A DNA stretch of 64,000 nucleotides from Rhizobium herbae (GCF_017873135.1 NZ_JAGGJV010000004.1:248001-312000); one strand, 5' to 3'; positions 39,524-49,287 are shown, numbered from the stretch's first letter. Numbers and translations are program-made. The notes: a model not told the origin generated them from the sequence alone.

Positions 39524-39800
39524 GCAATCTCCCTCTTCTCCCCGGCGGGGAGAAGGTGGCCCGCAGGGCCGGATGAGGGGGCCACACGCTCCGAATATGC
39601 CGCCCCCTCATCGCCTCGCAGTCGCTCGGCTCTTCTCCCCCGCCGGGGAGAAGAGGGAGTTCCACCTCCCCCTTGAGGGGGGAGGTCGCCGCAACGCGGC
39701 GGGTGGGGGTGACCACCGCGAGCACGAGAGACAATTGCCTATGCCGCGAACCACCCCACCCCGGCACCGCGTGCCGACCCTCCCCCTCGAGGGGAGGGTA
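39524..39800. repeat. Composite intergenic palindromic repeats before glgX
   Basis: CTCTTCTCCCCGGCGGGGAGAA and its mirrored copy TTCTCCCCCGCCGGGGAG, then CCTCCCCCTTGAGGGGGGAGG, and near the end CCTCCCC/GGGGAGG around CTCGA, form nested inverted repeats. They belong to the same style as the elements at 36580 and 43567. Confidence 0.65.
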
Positions 39801-39910
39801 AACATACCGCTTGCAACATCCGCCAAAGCAGAGACAAATCACTGTCAAACCAGACTGATACGACACTCTCGTCCGTCAAATGCCCGCCAGACCATCCCAA
39901 GGTGACCCCG

Positions 39911-41902
39911 ATGCAGAACCCGACCACTCTCTCCCCCCTCGGCGCCACGCTCGATGATCGCGGCACCACCTTTGCCGTCTGGTCCGGCTCCGCCTCCGGC
40001 ATCGAACTCTGCCTCTACGACGAGGCGGGCGAGCGCGAACTGCGCCGCCTGCCGATGCAGCGCAATGAGGATGGCGTCCACAGCCTCACCGTCGCCGACG
40101 CCCCCGCCGGCACCCGCTACGGTTTTCGCGCCTGGGGGCAGTATGATCCGGATCAGGGCCTCTGGTTCGATCCGGCCAAGCTGCTGGTCGATCCCTATGC
40201 AAGCGAACTCGACCGCCCCTTCCATTACGATCCGCGCCTGTCGGTCTTCGGCGACGATACCGCCGACCTCGTGCCGAGAGCCATCGTCACGGAACCCCAG
40301 ACAGTACCGTCCCAGGCACCACTTTTTGAGGCCGGCGGACTGATCTACGAAATCGCCGTCCGCCCCTTCACCATGCTGCATGCGGACATTCCCGAGCCCC
40401 TGCGCGGCACGGTCGCGGCACTCGCCCATCCCGCCATCATCGCCCATCTGCAGCGCATCGGCGTCTCCGCCGTCGAGCTGATGCCGATCACCGCCTGGAT
40501 CGACGAGCGCCACCTGCCGCCGCTGGGCTTGACCAACGGCTGGGGCTACAATCCGATTGCCTTCATGGCGCTCGACCCGCGCCTCGTGCCCGGCGGCATG
40601 ACCGAGCTGCGTGAAACCGTGGCAGCGCTGCATGAAGCAGGCATCGGCATCATCCTCGATCTGGTCTTCAACCATTCCGGCGAAAGCGACCGCTTCGGCG
40701 CGACGCTCTCCATGCGCGGCCTCGACAACCACACCTACTATCGCCACGCCACCGCCCGGCCCGGCGAGCACGGTGAGCTTCGCGAATTGGTCAACGACAC
40801 CGGCTGCGGCAACACGATTGCCTGCGACCACCCGGTCGTCCGCCGGCTCATCCTCGACAGCCTGCGCCATTTCGTGCTGTCCGCCGGCATCGACGGTTTC
40901 CGCTTCGATCTCGGCTCCATCCTCGGCCGCGACATCAACGGCTTTCGCGCCGATGCGGCCCTCTTCATCGAAATGCTGGCCGATCCGGTGCTGAAGGACC
41001 GCGTCCTGATCGCCGAGCCCTGGGATATCGGCCCGGGCGGCTACCAGCTCGGCAATTTCCCCGCCCCCTTCCTCGAATGGAATGACCGTGCCCGCGACGA
41101 CCTGCGCCGCACCTGGCGCGGCGACCGCCACACGATCGGAGATCTGGCGACGGCGCTGGCCGGCTCGTCCAACATCTTCTCCCGCAATGGCGGCAGCGCC
41201 ACCCGCAGCGTCAATTTCATCGCCGCCCATGACGGCTTCACGCTGATGGATCTCGTCTCCTATGCCGGCAAACACAACGAGGCGAACGGCGAGGACAATC
41301 GCGACGGCCACAGCGACAACCAGTCCTGGAACAACGGCGCCGAAGGCGCGACCGACGATCCGGAGGTTCTGGCCTTCCGCCGCCGCGACGTCATGGGCCT
41401 GCTGTCGACCCTGTTTGCCACGCGCGGTGCCATCATGCTGACGGCCGGCGATGAAGCCGGACGCAGCCAGCGCGGCAACAACAACGCCTATTGCCAGGAC
41501 AACGCCATCACCTGGGTCGACTGGACGGCGCTCGATGAGACGCTGATCGCCCATACAACCGCGCTTTCGCAAATCCGCGCGCGCTTCGATGTTTTCCGCG
41601 ATACCACGTTCTTCACCGGAAACGGCGACGTCGAGTGGCTGCGGTTCGACGGCCAGCCGATGACGACGGGCGACTGGGAAAGTGCCACGGCCGACCATCT
41701 GGTCATGCTGCTGTCGACCGGCGACAGCGTCCAGGACAGACGCACCCGGCTTGCCATCGCCATCAACCGCAGCCATGCCCCGCACGCAGTCCATCTGCCG
41801 GTCCGGCCCGGCTCCGGCTGGCAGAGCCTGCTGCCTTCCGCCAACGCCGGTATCGGCATGGTCGCGGCGCGCAGTGTCGGTTTCCACGTCGAGATTTTAT
41901 GA
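39911..41902 (+). CDS. glgX: Glycogen debranching enzyme
   Basis: This 663-residue GH13 enzyme hydrolyses alpha-1,6 branches of phosphorylase-limited glycogen. It has an N-terminal CBM48 region (TTFAVWSGSASGIELCLYD), then VFNHSGESD, GFRFDLGSILGRD with the catalytic Asp near residue 337, LIAEPWDIGPGGYQLG with the acid Glu near 370, and FIAAHDGFTLMDLVSY. The ATG at 39911 has AAGGTGA upstream; a GTG three codons earlier is possible. It is on the same strand as glgP-pgm and is usually adjacent to pgm in relatives, so it appears separated by the retron-bearing segment. Confidence 0.95.
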   Translation: MQNPTTLSPLGATLDDRGTTFAVWSGSASGIELCLYDEAGERELRRLPMQRNEDGVHSLTVADAPAGTRYGFRAWGQYDPDQGLWFDPAKLLVDPYASELDRPFHYDPRLSVFGDDTADLVPRAIVTEPQTVPSQAPLFEAGGLIYEIAVRPFTMLHADIPEPLRGTVAALAHPAIIAHLQRIGVSAVELMPITAWIDERHLPPLGLTNGWGYNPIAFMALDPRLVPGGMTELRETVAALHEAGIGIILDLVFNHSGESDRFGATLSMRGLDNHTYYRHATARPGEHGELRELVNDTGCGNTIACDHPVVRRLILDSLRHFVLSAGIDGFRFDLGSILGRDINGFRADAALFIEMLADPVLKDRVLIAEPWDIGPGGYQLGNFPAPFLEWNDRARDDLRRTWRGDRHTIGDLATALAGSSNIFSRNGGSATRSVNFIAAHDGFTLMDLVSYAGKHNEANGEDNRDGHSDNQSWNNGAEGATDDPEVLAFRRRDVMGLLSTLFATRGAIMLTAGDEAGRSQRGNNNAYCQDNAITWVDWTALDETLIAHTTALSQIRARFDVFRDTTFFTGNGDVEWLRFDGQPMTTGDWESATADHLVMLLSTGDSVQDRRTRLAIAINRSHAPHAVHLPVRPGSGWQSLLPSANAGIGMVAARSVGFHVEIL

Positions 41903-41985
41903 GCCTATACTGCTCCCCCGATTGCCGTTTTTCGAAAGAGCGGCATATAGAGAAACGGGGGGGATGTTTTTGATCGGAAAAGAGA

Positions 41986-42474
41986 ATGCCGCAGGAAATT
42001 TCGCTATCTGACGTCAAGAACCTGGTGGGCACCGAGGTCGGGATCTCCGACTGGATCACAGTCTCGCAAGAGACCATCAACAATTTTGCCGGCGCCACCG
42101 ACGATCACCAGTTCATCCATACGGACCCGGTGCGCGCCGCAGCCGAAACGCCGTTCGGCGGCACCATCGCCCATGGTTTCCTGTCGCTGTCGCTGCTCTC
42201 GGCGATGAACTACAACTGCCTGCCGCGCGTGCGCGAACAGACGATGGGCATCAACTACGGTTTCGACAAGGTGCGCTTCATGACGCCGGTGAAAAGCGGC
42301 GCCAAGGTGCGCGGTCGCTTCACCATGGCCGAAGCCCGCTTTCGCGGCGCCGGCATGCTGATGGTCACCTATGACGTTACCGTCGATATCGAGGGTGAAC
42401 GTAAGCCGGCGCTAACAGCCAACTGGCTGACGATCATCCAGTTCGACCCGAAGGACAGGCCGGCCGATGCCTGA
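41986..42474 (+). CDS. MaoC-family dehydratase
   Basis: This 162-residue protein has a single hot-dog fold of the MaoC/(R)-enoyl-CoA hydratase type. The hydratase motif is FAGATDDHQFIHTDPVRAAAETPFGGTIAHGFL (about residues 34-66), containing the catalytic Asp and His. Such enzymes hydrate 2-enoyl-CoA in fatty acid or polyhydroxyalkanoate metabolism. Its end overlaps the start of the DUF2332 gene by 8 bases, suggesting co-transcription. Confidence 0.9.
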   Translation: MPQEISLSDVKNLVGTEVGISDWITVSQETINNFAGATDDHQFIHTDPVRAAAETPFGGTIAHGFLSLSLLSAMNYNCLPRVREQTMGINYGFDKVRFMTPVKSGAKVRGRFTMAEARFRGAGMLMVTYDVTVDIEGERKPALTANWLTIIQFDPKDRPADA

Positions 42475-43543
42475 CGAGCCGGTGACAGACGAGGCGGTCC
42501 GCCTCGCTTTCGTCAGGCAGGCAAGCGCCTGCCGCGAACTCGGCTCGCCCTTTACCGCGCGGCTGTGCACGCTTGCAGCCGAACGGCTGACCGCATCCCA
42601 TTCCGTCGGCAAGACAATCCTGTCATGGCGCGGCGACCCCTCGCCGGGCGGCGATTCCGTGCCGCTCCGCCTTGCAGGAGCCCTGCATGCGCTGGTGCTG
42701 CCCCGCACAGACCGTGTTCTGGCCGCCGTCTATCCGCCCGCATCGGCAAGCGATAAGGAGCTCTGGGCCGCTGTCGACAATGCCTGCCGCACCCATTCGG
42801 CTTTCATTCTTGAGCGGCTAAAATCGGCGCCGCAGACCAACGAGGTGCGCCGTTCCGCTGCCCTTTTGCCGGGTTTCCTGACGATCTCCAGCCTGTTCCA
42901 CAAGCCGCTGGTCCTGTCGGAAGTCGGTGCCAGCGCCGGGCTCAATCTGCAATGGGATCACTACGACTACAGGCTTGGCGACAGGAGCTGGGCCTTGCAG
43001 CCCTCGCCGGTGCTGATCGCGCCGGAGTGGCGCGGGCTCCCGCCGCCCGACGTCCCCTTGCATGTCGAAAGCCGCGCCGGATGCGATCTCAATCCGCTCA
43101 ACCCGGCGAGTAGCGACGATGTCCTGCGGCTCCTGTCCTACATCTGGGCCGACCAGCAGGACAGGCTGGATCGCACCCGCTTTGCCCTCTCGATTGCCAC
43201 GGCCAACCGCCAGACGGTCGAAAAGGCTGATGCGGTGGACTGGCTGCAGCGGCGGCTTCAGCCCGTTCACGAGGGCCGTGCGCACGTGATCTATCATACG
43301 ATCGCCTGGCAATATCTACCCGCGCCATCAAAGGCAGAGGGCGAGGCACTGATCACTGCGGCTGGAGAGCGCGCAACGGCGAGCGCACCTCTGGCCCGCC
43401 TGCAAATGGAAGCGGACGATCAGAAACACAATGGCGCAGCACTGACGCTGCAGATCTGGCCATCCGGCGAAAAACACCCGATCGGCCGCGCCGATTTTCA
43501 CGGCCGCTGGGTGGAATGGAGCGGCTGGCCTCGGGTTCATTGA
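42467..43543 (+). CDS. DUF2332 domain protein
   Basis: This 358-residue protein matches DUF2332: FRQASACRELGSPF-like N-terminus, PLRLAGALHALVL near residue 64, EVGASAGLNLQWDHY near 150, which resembles a SAM-binding glycine loop, and a C-terminal GRWVEWSGWP. The family is proposed to be methyltransferase-like, but no activity is established. It overlaps the MaoC gene by 8 bases and is followed by mosaic repeats. Confidence 0.85.
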   Translation: MPDEPVTDEAVRLAFVRQASACRELGSPFTARLCTLAAERLTASHSVGKTILSWRGDPSPGGDSVPLRLAGALHALVLPRTDRVLAAVYPPASASDKELWAAVDNACRTHSAFILERLKSAPQTNEVRRSAALLPGFLTISSLFHKPLVLSEVGASAGLNLQWDHYDYRLGDRSWALQPSPVLIAPEWRGLPPPDVPLHVESRAGCDLNPLNPASSDDVLRLLSYIWADQQDRLDRTRFALSIATANRQTVEKADAVDWLQRRLQPVHEGRAHVIYHTIAWQYLPAPSKAEGEALITAAGERATASAPLARLQMEADDQKHNGAALTLQIWPSGEKHPIGRADFHGRWVEWSGWPRVH

Positions 43544-43566
43544 GGTGCGGTGGCTTCGACAGTGAG

Positions 43567-43690
43567 GCAACGGCCCCTCACCCTAACCCTCTCCCCGCAA
43601 GCGGGGAGAGGGGATAACAGAGGTTGCCGCTTGTCCCTTCTCCCCGCCTGCGGGGAGAAGGTGCCCGACAGGGCGGATGAGGGGCGGACC
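43567..43690. repeat. Intergenic palindromic repeats between DUF2332 and soxG
   Basis: CTCTCCCCGCAAGCGGGGAGAG and CTTCTCCCCGCCTGCGGGGAGAAG are two perfect or near-perfect hairpins, flanked by CCCCTCACCC and GATGAGGGG. Both neighbours end here, so the element may also act as a bidirectional transcription stop. Confidence 0.7.
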
Positions 43691-43713
43691 AACTCCCCCC
43701 ACGAAACCGACGA

Positions 43714-44262
43714 TCAGTTCCCCGCGTCCTCGGCAGCCTCATTCAGAAGCGCCGAAACGTAAGGCGCGAACGACCGCCAGCACTCGACCCGGAACGCATC
43801 TTCGGCCGTGCGCAGAAGCACGATTTCCGCCTTGGCGAGAACCGTGCGCGAGCAGGCGCCGACCGGGAAGGCTGTAAGCGACAGGTCCTGCGGGCAGCCG
43901 CCATTGACAGCGACGTCGGCACCGCGCCCCTTGACGAGGATCGCCGTGTTGCGGTGGGAGATATCGGTCGCCGAATGCAGCACGCCGCTCAATGCGACCG
44001 CCGCCATCAGGTCCGCTTCGTTTTCGTCGATGACAAGCCATTCATCCGGGCCGAGCCACAGGGCGTGGCGGCCGTTTGCCGATGCCGAGGTCTTCGGTTT
44101 GGTCGGCAGCGACAGGCCGAGCGCACCGGAGAGCGCGGAGACGGCATCCGGTTTGGCCCGAAGCGAGATCCGGGTTGCGGGTGCGGCGACGGAAAGCGAA
44201 GCCGCGCCGGAGCCGCCATGGAAGCCGGAGAGCGGCAGGGTACGGTTAGCCAGATCAGCCAT
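43714..44262 (-). CDS. soxG: Sarcosine oxidase gamma subunit
   Basis: This 182-residue protein is the gamma subunit of heterotetrameric sarcosine oxidase. The sequence GRHALWLGPDEWLVID near residue 66, DISHRNTAILVKG and NGGCPQDLSL are typical of SoxG. The ATG at 44262 (MADLANRTLPLSG) overlaps the soxA stop by 8 bases; a start at 44286 inside soxA would add eight residues with no support. It is the last gene of soxBDAG. Confidence 0.92.
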   Translation of the reverse strand: MADLANRTLPLSGFHGGSGAASLSVAAPATRISLRAKPDAVSALSGALGLSLPTKPKTSASANGRHALWLGPDEWLVIDENEADLMAAVALSGVLHSATDISHRNTAILVKGRGADVAVNGGCPQDLSLTAFPVGACSRTVLAKAEIVLLRTAEDAFRVECWRSFAPYVSALLNEAAEDAGN

Positions 44263-47248
44263 TGATGCGGCCTCCTTCCTTGTCAAAGAACACCATGTCG
44301 CTCACCTCGACCGCGATCGTCTTGTCGGGCATCGGCACATAGAGCGTCTGGCCGATCTTCGCCTTGCCGCCGGCAACCAGCGCCAGCGCAATCGAGCGGC
44401 CGCAGTTTTCCGACCAGTAGGCCGAGGTCACGTGCCCGATCATCGTCATCGGCAGCGCCTGGTTCGGATCGGCAACGATCTGCGCGCCCTCTTCCAGCAC
44501 CACCGTCGGATCCTTGGTCAGAAGGCCGACGAGCTGCTTGCGGCCATCGGCCACCAGATCCGGACGGCGCAGGCCGCGGATGCCGACGAAGTCGGGCTTC
44601 TTCTTGCCAACGGCCCAGCCAAGCGATGCGTCGTCCGGGGTCACCGTGCCGTCGGTGTCCTGACCGACGATGATGTAGCCCTTTTCGGCGCGCAGCACGT
44701 GCATGGTTTCCGTGCCGTAGGTGCAGGCGCCGAGCGGTTCGGCCTCAGCGCGGATCGCTTCCCAGATCGCCGGGCCGAAGTCGGCGGGAACGTTGACTTC
44801 AAAGCCAAGCTCGCCGGTAAACGACATGCGGAACAGCCGTGTCGGCACGCCGCAGATCCTGCCTTCGCGAACGCTCATATGCGGGAAGGCTTCATTCGAC
44901 AGGTCGATGCCCTCCACCAGCGGCGCGATGATCTCGCGGGCCTTCGGACCCTGCACGGCGATGACCGCCCACTGTTCGGTCGCCGAAGTCAGCCAGACGT
45001 TCAGATGCGGGAACTCGGTCTGGAGATAGTCTTCCATGTGGTTCATGACACGGGCGGCACCGCCCGTCGTCGTCGTCACATGGAAGCGGTCCTCCGCCAT
45101 GCGGCCGACAACGCCGTCGTCATAGACGAAGCCGTCTTCGCGCAGCATGATGCCGTAGCGGCAGCGGCCGGCTTTAAGCGTATCCCAGCTGTTGGTGTAG
45201 ATCAGGTTGAGGAACTGCGCCGCATCGGGGCCAACCACTTCGATCTTGCCGAGCGTCGAGGCATCGAAGATGCCGGCGACATCGCGCACGGTCTTGCATT
45301 CGCGGTTGACGGCCTGATGCATGTCCTCGCCGGCGCGCGGATAGTACCAGGCGCGTTTCCACTGGCCGACATCCTCGAACACAGCCCCTTGCGCCTCTTC
45401 CAGCGCATGCATCGGCGTCTTGCGGGTCGGGTCGAACAGGTCGCCGCGCGAATGGTTGATCAGCGTGCCGAACGTCACCGGCGTATAGGGCGCGCGGAAG
45501 GTGGTCAGACCGACCTTGGGAATTTCGCGGCCGAGCGTTTCGGCGGCGATCGCCAGACCGTGGATGTTGGACAGCTTGCCCTGATCGGTCGCCATGCCGT
45601 TGGTGGTGAAGCGCTTGATATGCTCGATCGAGTGCATGCCTTCGCGCACGGCAAGGCGGATATCCTTGGCGCAGACGTCGTTCTGGAAGTCGATGAAGGC
45701 CTTGACCGTCGTGTCAGGTCCCGCACCTTCGGCCGCACCCGCCATTCCGCCGGTCCACGCGAAGGCATTTGCGCCCTGAAGCGCAAGCTTTTCAGAAGCC
45801 GTGAAGCCGGATGCGTTCGACATCAGCTCGCCGGCCGCCAGCGATTCCTCGATGGTTGCCTGCAGGTCGTTGGTACCGTTGCAGGCGCCGACGGACAGGC
45901 AATCCTGCGCATAGGTGCCGGGCAGGAAGCGCTGGGTCTCGTTGTCATAGGCAACCTTGCCGCGCGACTGCGAGAACATGTGCACAGACGGCGTCCAGCC
46001 GGCCGACATCAACAGCGCGTCGATGGCGATCTTGCGGGCAGCCCCGCCGCCGTTGCGGGCAACGGACATGGACGAGATCCTGAGCTTGCCGCCGGTATCG
46101 ACGACGCCGTGGCCGGTGAGAACCTCGATGCCAAGCGAACGGGCCTCCGTGAGAACACCCTCACCCGGCTGCTCGCGGCTATCGACGATGGCGGCGATGG
46201 TGACGCCGGCGCGCTTCAGGTCGAAGGCGGCTTCATAGGCCGAATCGTTGGCCGTATAGACCCCAACCTTCTTGCCGACGGCGACGCCGAAATGGTTGAG
46301 GAAGGTGCGCGCGGCCGAGGCCAGCATGATGCCGGGACGGTCGTTGTTAGCGAACACCATGTGGCGCTCGATGGCGCCGGTGGCGATGATGACGCGCTTG
46401 GCACGGACCTGCCAGAGGCGCTCGCGCGGCAGCTTCCGATCGGGCTTGGCCAGATGCTCCGTCACGCGCTCGTTGAGGCCGACGAAATTCTGGGCGTAAT
46501 AGCCGAACGCCGTGGTGCGCGGCAGGACCTTGACGTTCTCCATCCTGGCCAGCTTGGCGGCCGTCGCTTGAGCCCAGGTGAAGCCATCCTGACCATCGAT
46601 GGTGACGCTCTTGTCGTAATGCAGCGCACCGCCGACTTCCGGCTGCTCGTCACAGATGATGACGCGGGCACCCGTCTTGGCAGCGGCAAGCGCGGCTGAA
46701 AGACCGGCAACACCGGCGCCGATCACCAGCACGTCGCAATGGGCGTAGCGGCTGGAGTAATGGTCGGTGTCGTCCTCGGTCGGCGATACGCCGAGACCGG
46801 CAGCAGCCCGGATCTGCGGCTCGTAGACGTGCTTCCAGGCCTGCTTCGGCCACATGAAGGTCTTGTAGTAGAAGCCGGCGGCGAAGAACGGCGCCAGAAT
46901 ATTGTTGACCGCGCCGACGTCGAAGGCGAGCGACGGCCAGCGGTTCTGCGAGATCACCTTCATGCCGTCGAAGACGTCCTGCACAGTGGCCCGCACGTTC
47001 GGCTGCTTGCGGGCGGCGTCGCGCTCGACACCGATCAGTGCGTTCGGCTCTTCAGCACCAGCCGACACGATGCCGCGCGGACGATGGTACTTGAACGATC
47101 GGCCGACGAGATGGACACCGTTGGCCAGCAGCGCCGAGGCGACCGTGTCGCCTTCGAGTGCGGCATAGCTCTTGCCGTCGAAGAAGAAACGGGCGGTCTT
47201 TGCAGGAGTGAGACGGCCTGCACCGGGGATACGATTGGCGCCGCTCAT
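44255..47248 (-). CDS. soxA: Sarcosine oxidase alpha subunit
   Basis: This 997-residue subunit, with SoxB, D and G, oxidises sarcosine (N-methylglycine) to glycine, passing the methyl group to tetrahydrofolate. The N-terminal domain carries FFFDGKSYAALEGDTVASALLANG; the NAD-binding VLVIGAGVAGLSAALAAA is at residues 174-191; a long linker leads to the C-terminal GcvT-like folate domain (after about residue 600; FRAPYTPVTFG, RCRYGIMLREDGFVYDDGVV, TGELGFEVNVP). The start overlaps the end of soxD (ATGA). Confidence 0.96.
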   Translation of the reverse strand: MSGANRIPGAGRLTPAKTARFFFDGKSYAALEGDTVASALLANGVHLVGRSFKYHRPRGIVSAGAEEPNALIGVERDAARKQPNVRATVQDVFDGMKVISQNRWPSLAFDVGAVNNILAPFFAAGFYYKTFMWPKQAWKHVYEPQIRAAAGLGVSPTEDDTDHYSSRYAHCDVLVIGAGVAGLSAALAAAKTGARVIICDEQPEVGGALHYDKSVTIDGQDGFTWAQATAAKLARMENVKVLPRTTAFGYYAQNFVGLNERVTEHLAKPDRKLPRERLWQVRAKRVIIATGAIERHMVFANNDRPGIMLASAARTFLNHFGVAVGKKVGVYTANDSAYEAAFDLKRAGVTIAAIVDSREQPGEGVLTEARSLGIEVLTGHGVVDTGGKLRISSMSVARNGGGAARKIAIDALLMSAGWTPSVHMFSQSRGKVAYDNETQRFLPGTYAQDCLSVGACNGTNDLQATIEESLAAGELMSNASGFTASEKLALQGANAFAWTGGMAGAAEGAGPDTTVKAFIDFQNDVCAKDIRLAVREGMHSIEHIKRFTTNGMATDQGKLSNIHGLAIAAETLGREIPKVGLTTFRAPYTPVTFGTLINHSRGDLFDPTRKTPMHALEEAQGAVFEDVGQWKRAWYYPRAGEDMHQAVNRECKTVRDVAGIFDASTLGKIEVVGPDAAQFLNLIYTNSWDTLKAGRCRYGIMLREDGFVYDDGVVGRMAEDRFHVTTTTGGAARVMNHMEDYLQTEFPHLNVWLTSATEQWAVIAVQGPKAREIIAPLVEGIDLSNEAFPHMSVREGRICGVPTRLFRMSFTGELGFEVNVPADFGPAIWEAIRAEAEPLGACTYGTETMHVLRAEKGYIIVGQDTDGTVTPDDASLGWAVGKKKPDFVGIRGLRRPDLVADGRKQLVGLLTKDPTVVLEEGAQIVADPNQALPMTMIGHVTSAYWSENCGRSIALALVAGGKAKIGQTLYVPMPDKTIAVEVSDMVFFDKEGGRING

Positions 47249-47589
47249 TTCGCGTCAGACTCCGTGGCTTCATAGGTTTCGACTGTGGCTTCGGTCGCCG
47301 GGCGCAACGTGCTGAGATCCGGCTTCGGCAGGCCGGCCTTGTAGGTCGTCAGGAATTTGTCGCTGACGGTATCGCGGGCCGCGTTGAAGAATCGGCCACA
47401 ACCGTTCAGGTGCCGCCAGCGTTCGAAGGTCAGGCCCTTGACGTTGTCGCGCAGGAAGAAGAAGGCCTCGAATTCCTCGTCGGTCATCTCGGTCATATTG
47501 GTCGGCCGGGCGATATGGGCGTCGCCGGCCTGGCGGAATTCGAGCTCGGAACGCTCTTCCTCGCAATAGGGGCAATAGATCAGAAGCAT
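47245..47589 (-). CDS. soxD: Sarcosine oxidase delta subunit
   Basis: This 114-residue subunit binds zinc: CPYCEEER at residues 6-13 holds two ligands, with a later His and Cys (RHLNGCGRFFNAARDT). The sequence is that of SoxD, which starts with LLIYCPYC. AAGGGGAACA precedes the ATG. It lies between soxB and soxA with a 4-base overlap to soxA and 12 bases from soxB. Confidence 0.94.
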   Translation of the reverse strand: MLLIYCPYCEEERSELEFRQAGDAHIARPTNMTEMTDEEFEAFFFLRDNVKGLTFERWRHLNGCGRFFNAARDTVSDKFLTTYKAGLPKPDLSTLRPATEATVETYEATESDAK

Positions 47590-47601
47590 TGTGTGTTCCC
47601 C

Positions 47602-48855
47602 TTAATGCGCAACGGCGGCGGCGGCCGCTTCGTCGATCAGGCGGCCCGAGCGGAAGCGTTCCAGCGTGAACGGCGCGTTGATCTTGTGCGGCGCGTCATT
47701 GGCGATGGTGTGGGCAAAGACATTGGCCGAGCCGGGTGTTGCCTTGAAGCCGCCGGTGCCCCAGCCGCAATTGACGTAGAGCCCCTGAACCGGGGTCTTT
47801 GCCAGGATCGGCGAACGGTCCGGCGTCACGTCGACGATGCCGCCCCAGGAGCGCATCATCTTCATGCGGCGGAAGATCGGGAACAGTTCGCAGATGGCAT
47901 CCAGCGTATGGGTGATGATCTGCAGGCCGCCGGTCTGGGAATAGGACGAATACTGGTCGGTGCCGGCGCCGATGACGAGTTCGCCCTTGTCGGACTGGGA
48001 GATATAGGCGTGCACGGTGTTGGACATGACGACGCAGGGGAAGATCGGCTTGATCGGCTCCGAGACCAGCGCCTGCAGCGGATAGCTGACCAGCGGCATG
48101 CGCACGCCGGCCATTTCCATCAGCACCGAGGTGTGACCGGCGGCCACGACGCCGACCTTCTTGGCATTGATCTGGCCACGATTGGTATCGACGCCGGCAA
48201 CGGAACCGTCCGGGTTGCGGCGGATGCCGGTGACCTCACAGTTCTGGATGATGTGCACGCCGCGATCGGCAGCGGCGCGGGCATAACCCCAGGCGACGGC
48301 ATCGTGACGGGCCGTACCGCCACGGCGCTGCAGGGCGGCACCGTTGATCGGATAGCGGGCGGTTTTGGAAATATCGAGCGGCGGGCAGAATTCCTGCGCC
48401 TGCTCCGGCGTCAGCCATTCATTGTCGATGCCGTTCAGGCGGTTGGCATGGATATGGCGTTTGAACACCTGCTGGTCATGGATGTTGTGCGACAGCATCA
48501 TCACGCCGCGCGCCGAATACATGACGTTGTAGTTGAGGTCCTGGCTGAGGCCATCCCAGAGCTTCAGGGCATGATCGTAGATCCCAGCGCTCTCGTCATA
48601 GAGATAGTTGGAACGGATGATGGTGGTGTTTCGGCCGGTATTGCCGCCGCCGAGCCAGCCCTTCTCCAGCACGGCGATATTGGTGATGCCATGTTCCTTG
48701 GCAAGGTAATAGGCCGTGCCCAGTCCATGGCCGCCGGCGCCGATGATGATGACATCATATTCCTTGCGCGGCTCGGGAGAGGTCCACTGCGCCTCCCATC
48801 CCCTGTGGCCGCGCATCGCCTCGCGAGCGACAGCAAAAACCGAATATTTGCGCAT
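47602..48855 (-). CDS. soxB: Sarcosine oxidase beta subunit
   Basis: This 417-residue flavoprotein carries the covalent FMN and the non-covalent FAD at the sarcosine oxidation site. The FAD-binding VIIIGAGGHGLGTAYYLAKEHG is at residues 35-56, and VLEKGWLGGGNTGRNTTIIRSNY follows. The C-terminal CGWGTGGFKATPGSA is conserved. It begins the soxB-D-A-G operon. The upstream 430 bases separate it from the divergent rpsU gene and may hold the operon's regulator-binding site. Confidence 0.96.
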   Translation of the reverse strand: MRKYSVFAVAREAMRGHRGWEAQWTSPEPRKEYDVIIIGAGGHGLGTAYYLAKEHGITNIAVLEKGWLGGGNTGRNTTIIRSNYLYDESAGIYDHALKLWDGLSQDLNYNVMYSARGVMMLSHNIHDQQVFKRHIHANRLNGIDNEWLTPEQAQEFCPPLDISKTARYPINGAALQRRGGTARHDAVAWGYARAAADRGVHIIQNCEVTGIRRNPDGSVAGVDTNRGQINAKKVGVVAAGHTSVLMEMAGVRMPLVSYPLQALVSEPIKPIFPCVVMSNTVHAYISQSDKGELVIGAGTDQYSSYSQTGGLQIITHTLDAICELFPIFRRMKMMRSWGGIVDVTPDRSPILAKTPVQGLYVNCGWGTGGFKATPGSANVFAHTIANDAPHKINAPFTLERFRSGRLIDEAAAAAVAH

Positions 48856-49287
48856 CCGCCTTCACACTCCGTAGTCCTGCCAAAAAGGCCGGTGAATTTC
48901 CCTGGTCGACTTTAGAAATCGCAAATCCCGGCCTTCCGCAACGTTTCTTTTGCGACGCGAGACGGCGCTTGTCGCACGAGTTGCGACATGCCGCACCTTG
49001 GCATCATATGCACCCCGGCATCATAAAGGCATTGCACATCGGCTGGAACACTATACACCAAGACCGACACGACGCCGCGTGAACACAAGTCCCACGGCTC
49101 AGATGGAAGAAACACGGGGTCCAGGCAATTTTCAGTCATCGAGACCAACTCGCGGCTGGACTTTGAACAACCGATCTGGTATCCGCTCTTTCAATCGTAA
49201 AGCCTTCGGGCTCCGCGAACCTTATTTTTTTGCCTCGTTGACCTGACTTCATGAGGCATCACTCGAAACCAAAGGAACGGGATTAAC
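48856..49287. other. Divergent intergenic region between soxB and rpsU
   Basis: No convincing gene is found in about 430 bases. Both promoters must lie here; TTGACC at 49238-49243 could be part of the rpsU promoter. Short frames on either strand lack ribosome sites and family motifs. Confidence 0.45.

Larger units (their letters stand above)
38988..39910. other. Gene-poor region between the retron segment and glgX
   Basis: No convincing gene is present in about 920 bases. It contains the 12-bp inverted repeat at 39400-39455, mosaic repeats at 39524-39800, and probably the separate promoter that glgX now needs. Short frames here are interrupted and without ribosome sites. Confidence 0.5.

Noticed and set aside
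36580..43690. CRISPR array or insertion sequence in the repeat-rich intergenic regions
   Set aside because: Repeats are palindromic and irregularly spaced, with no spacer-repeat periodicity and no transposase frame.
43808..46699. Open frame of 963 codons on the plus strand
   Set aside because: It is antisense to soxG and soxA, is rich in Arg, Gly, Ala and Asp with no family motif, and arises from third-position GC bias opposite real genes.
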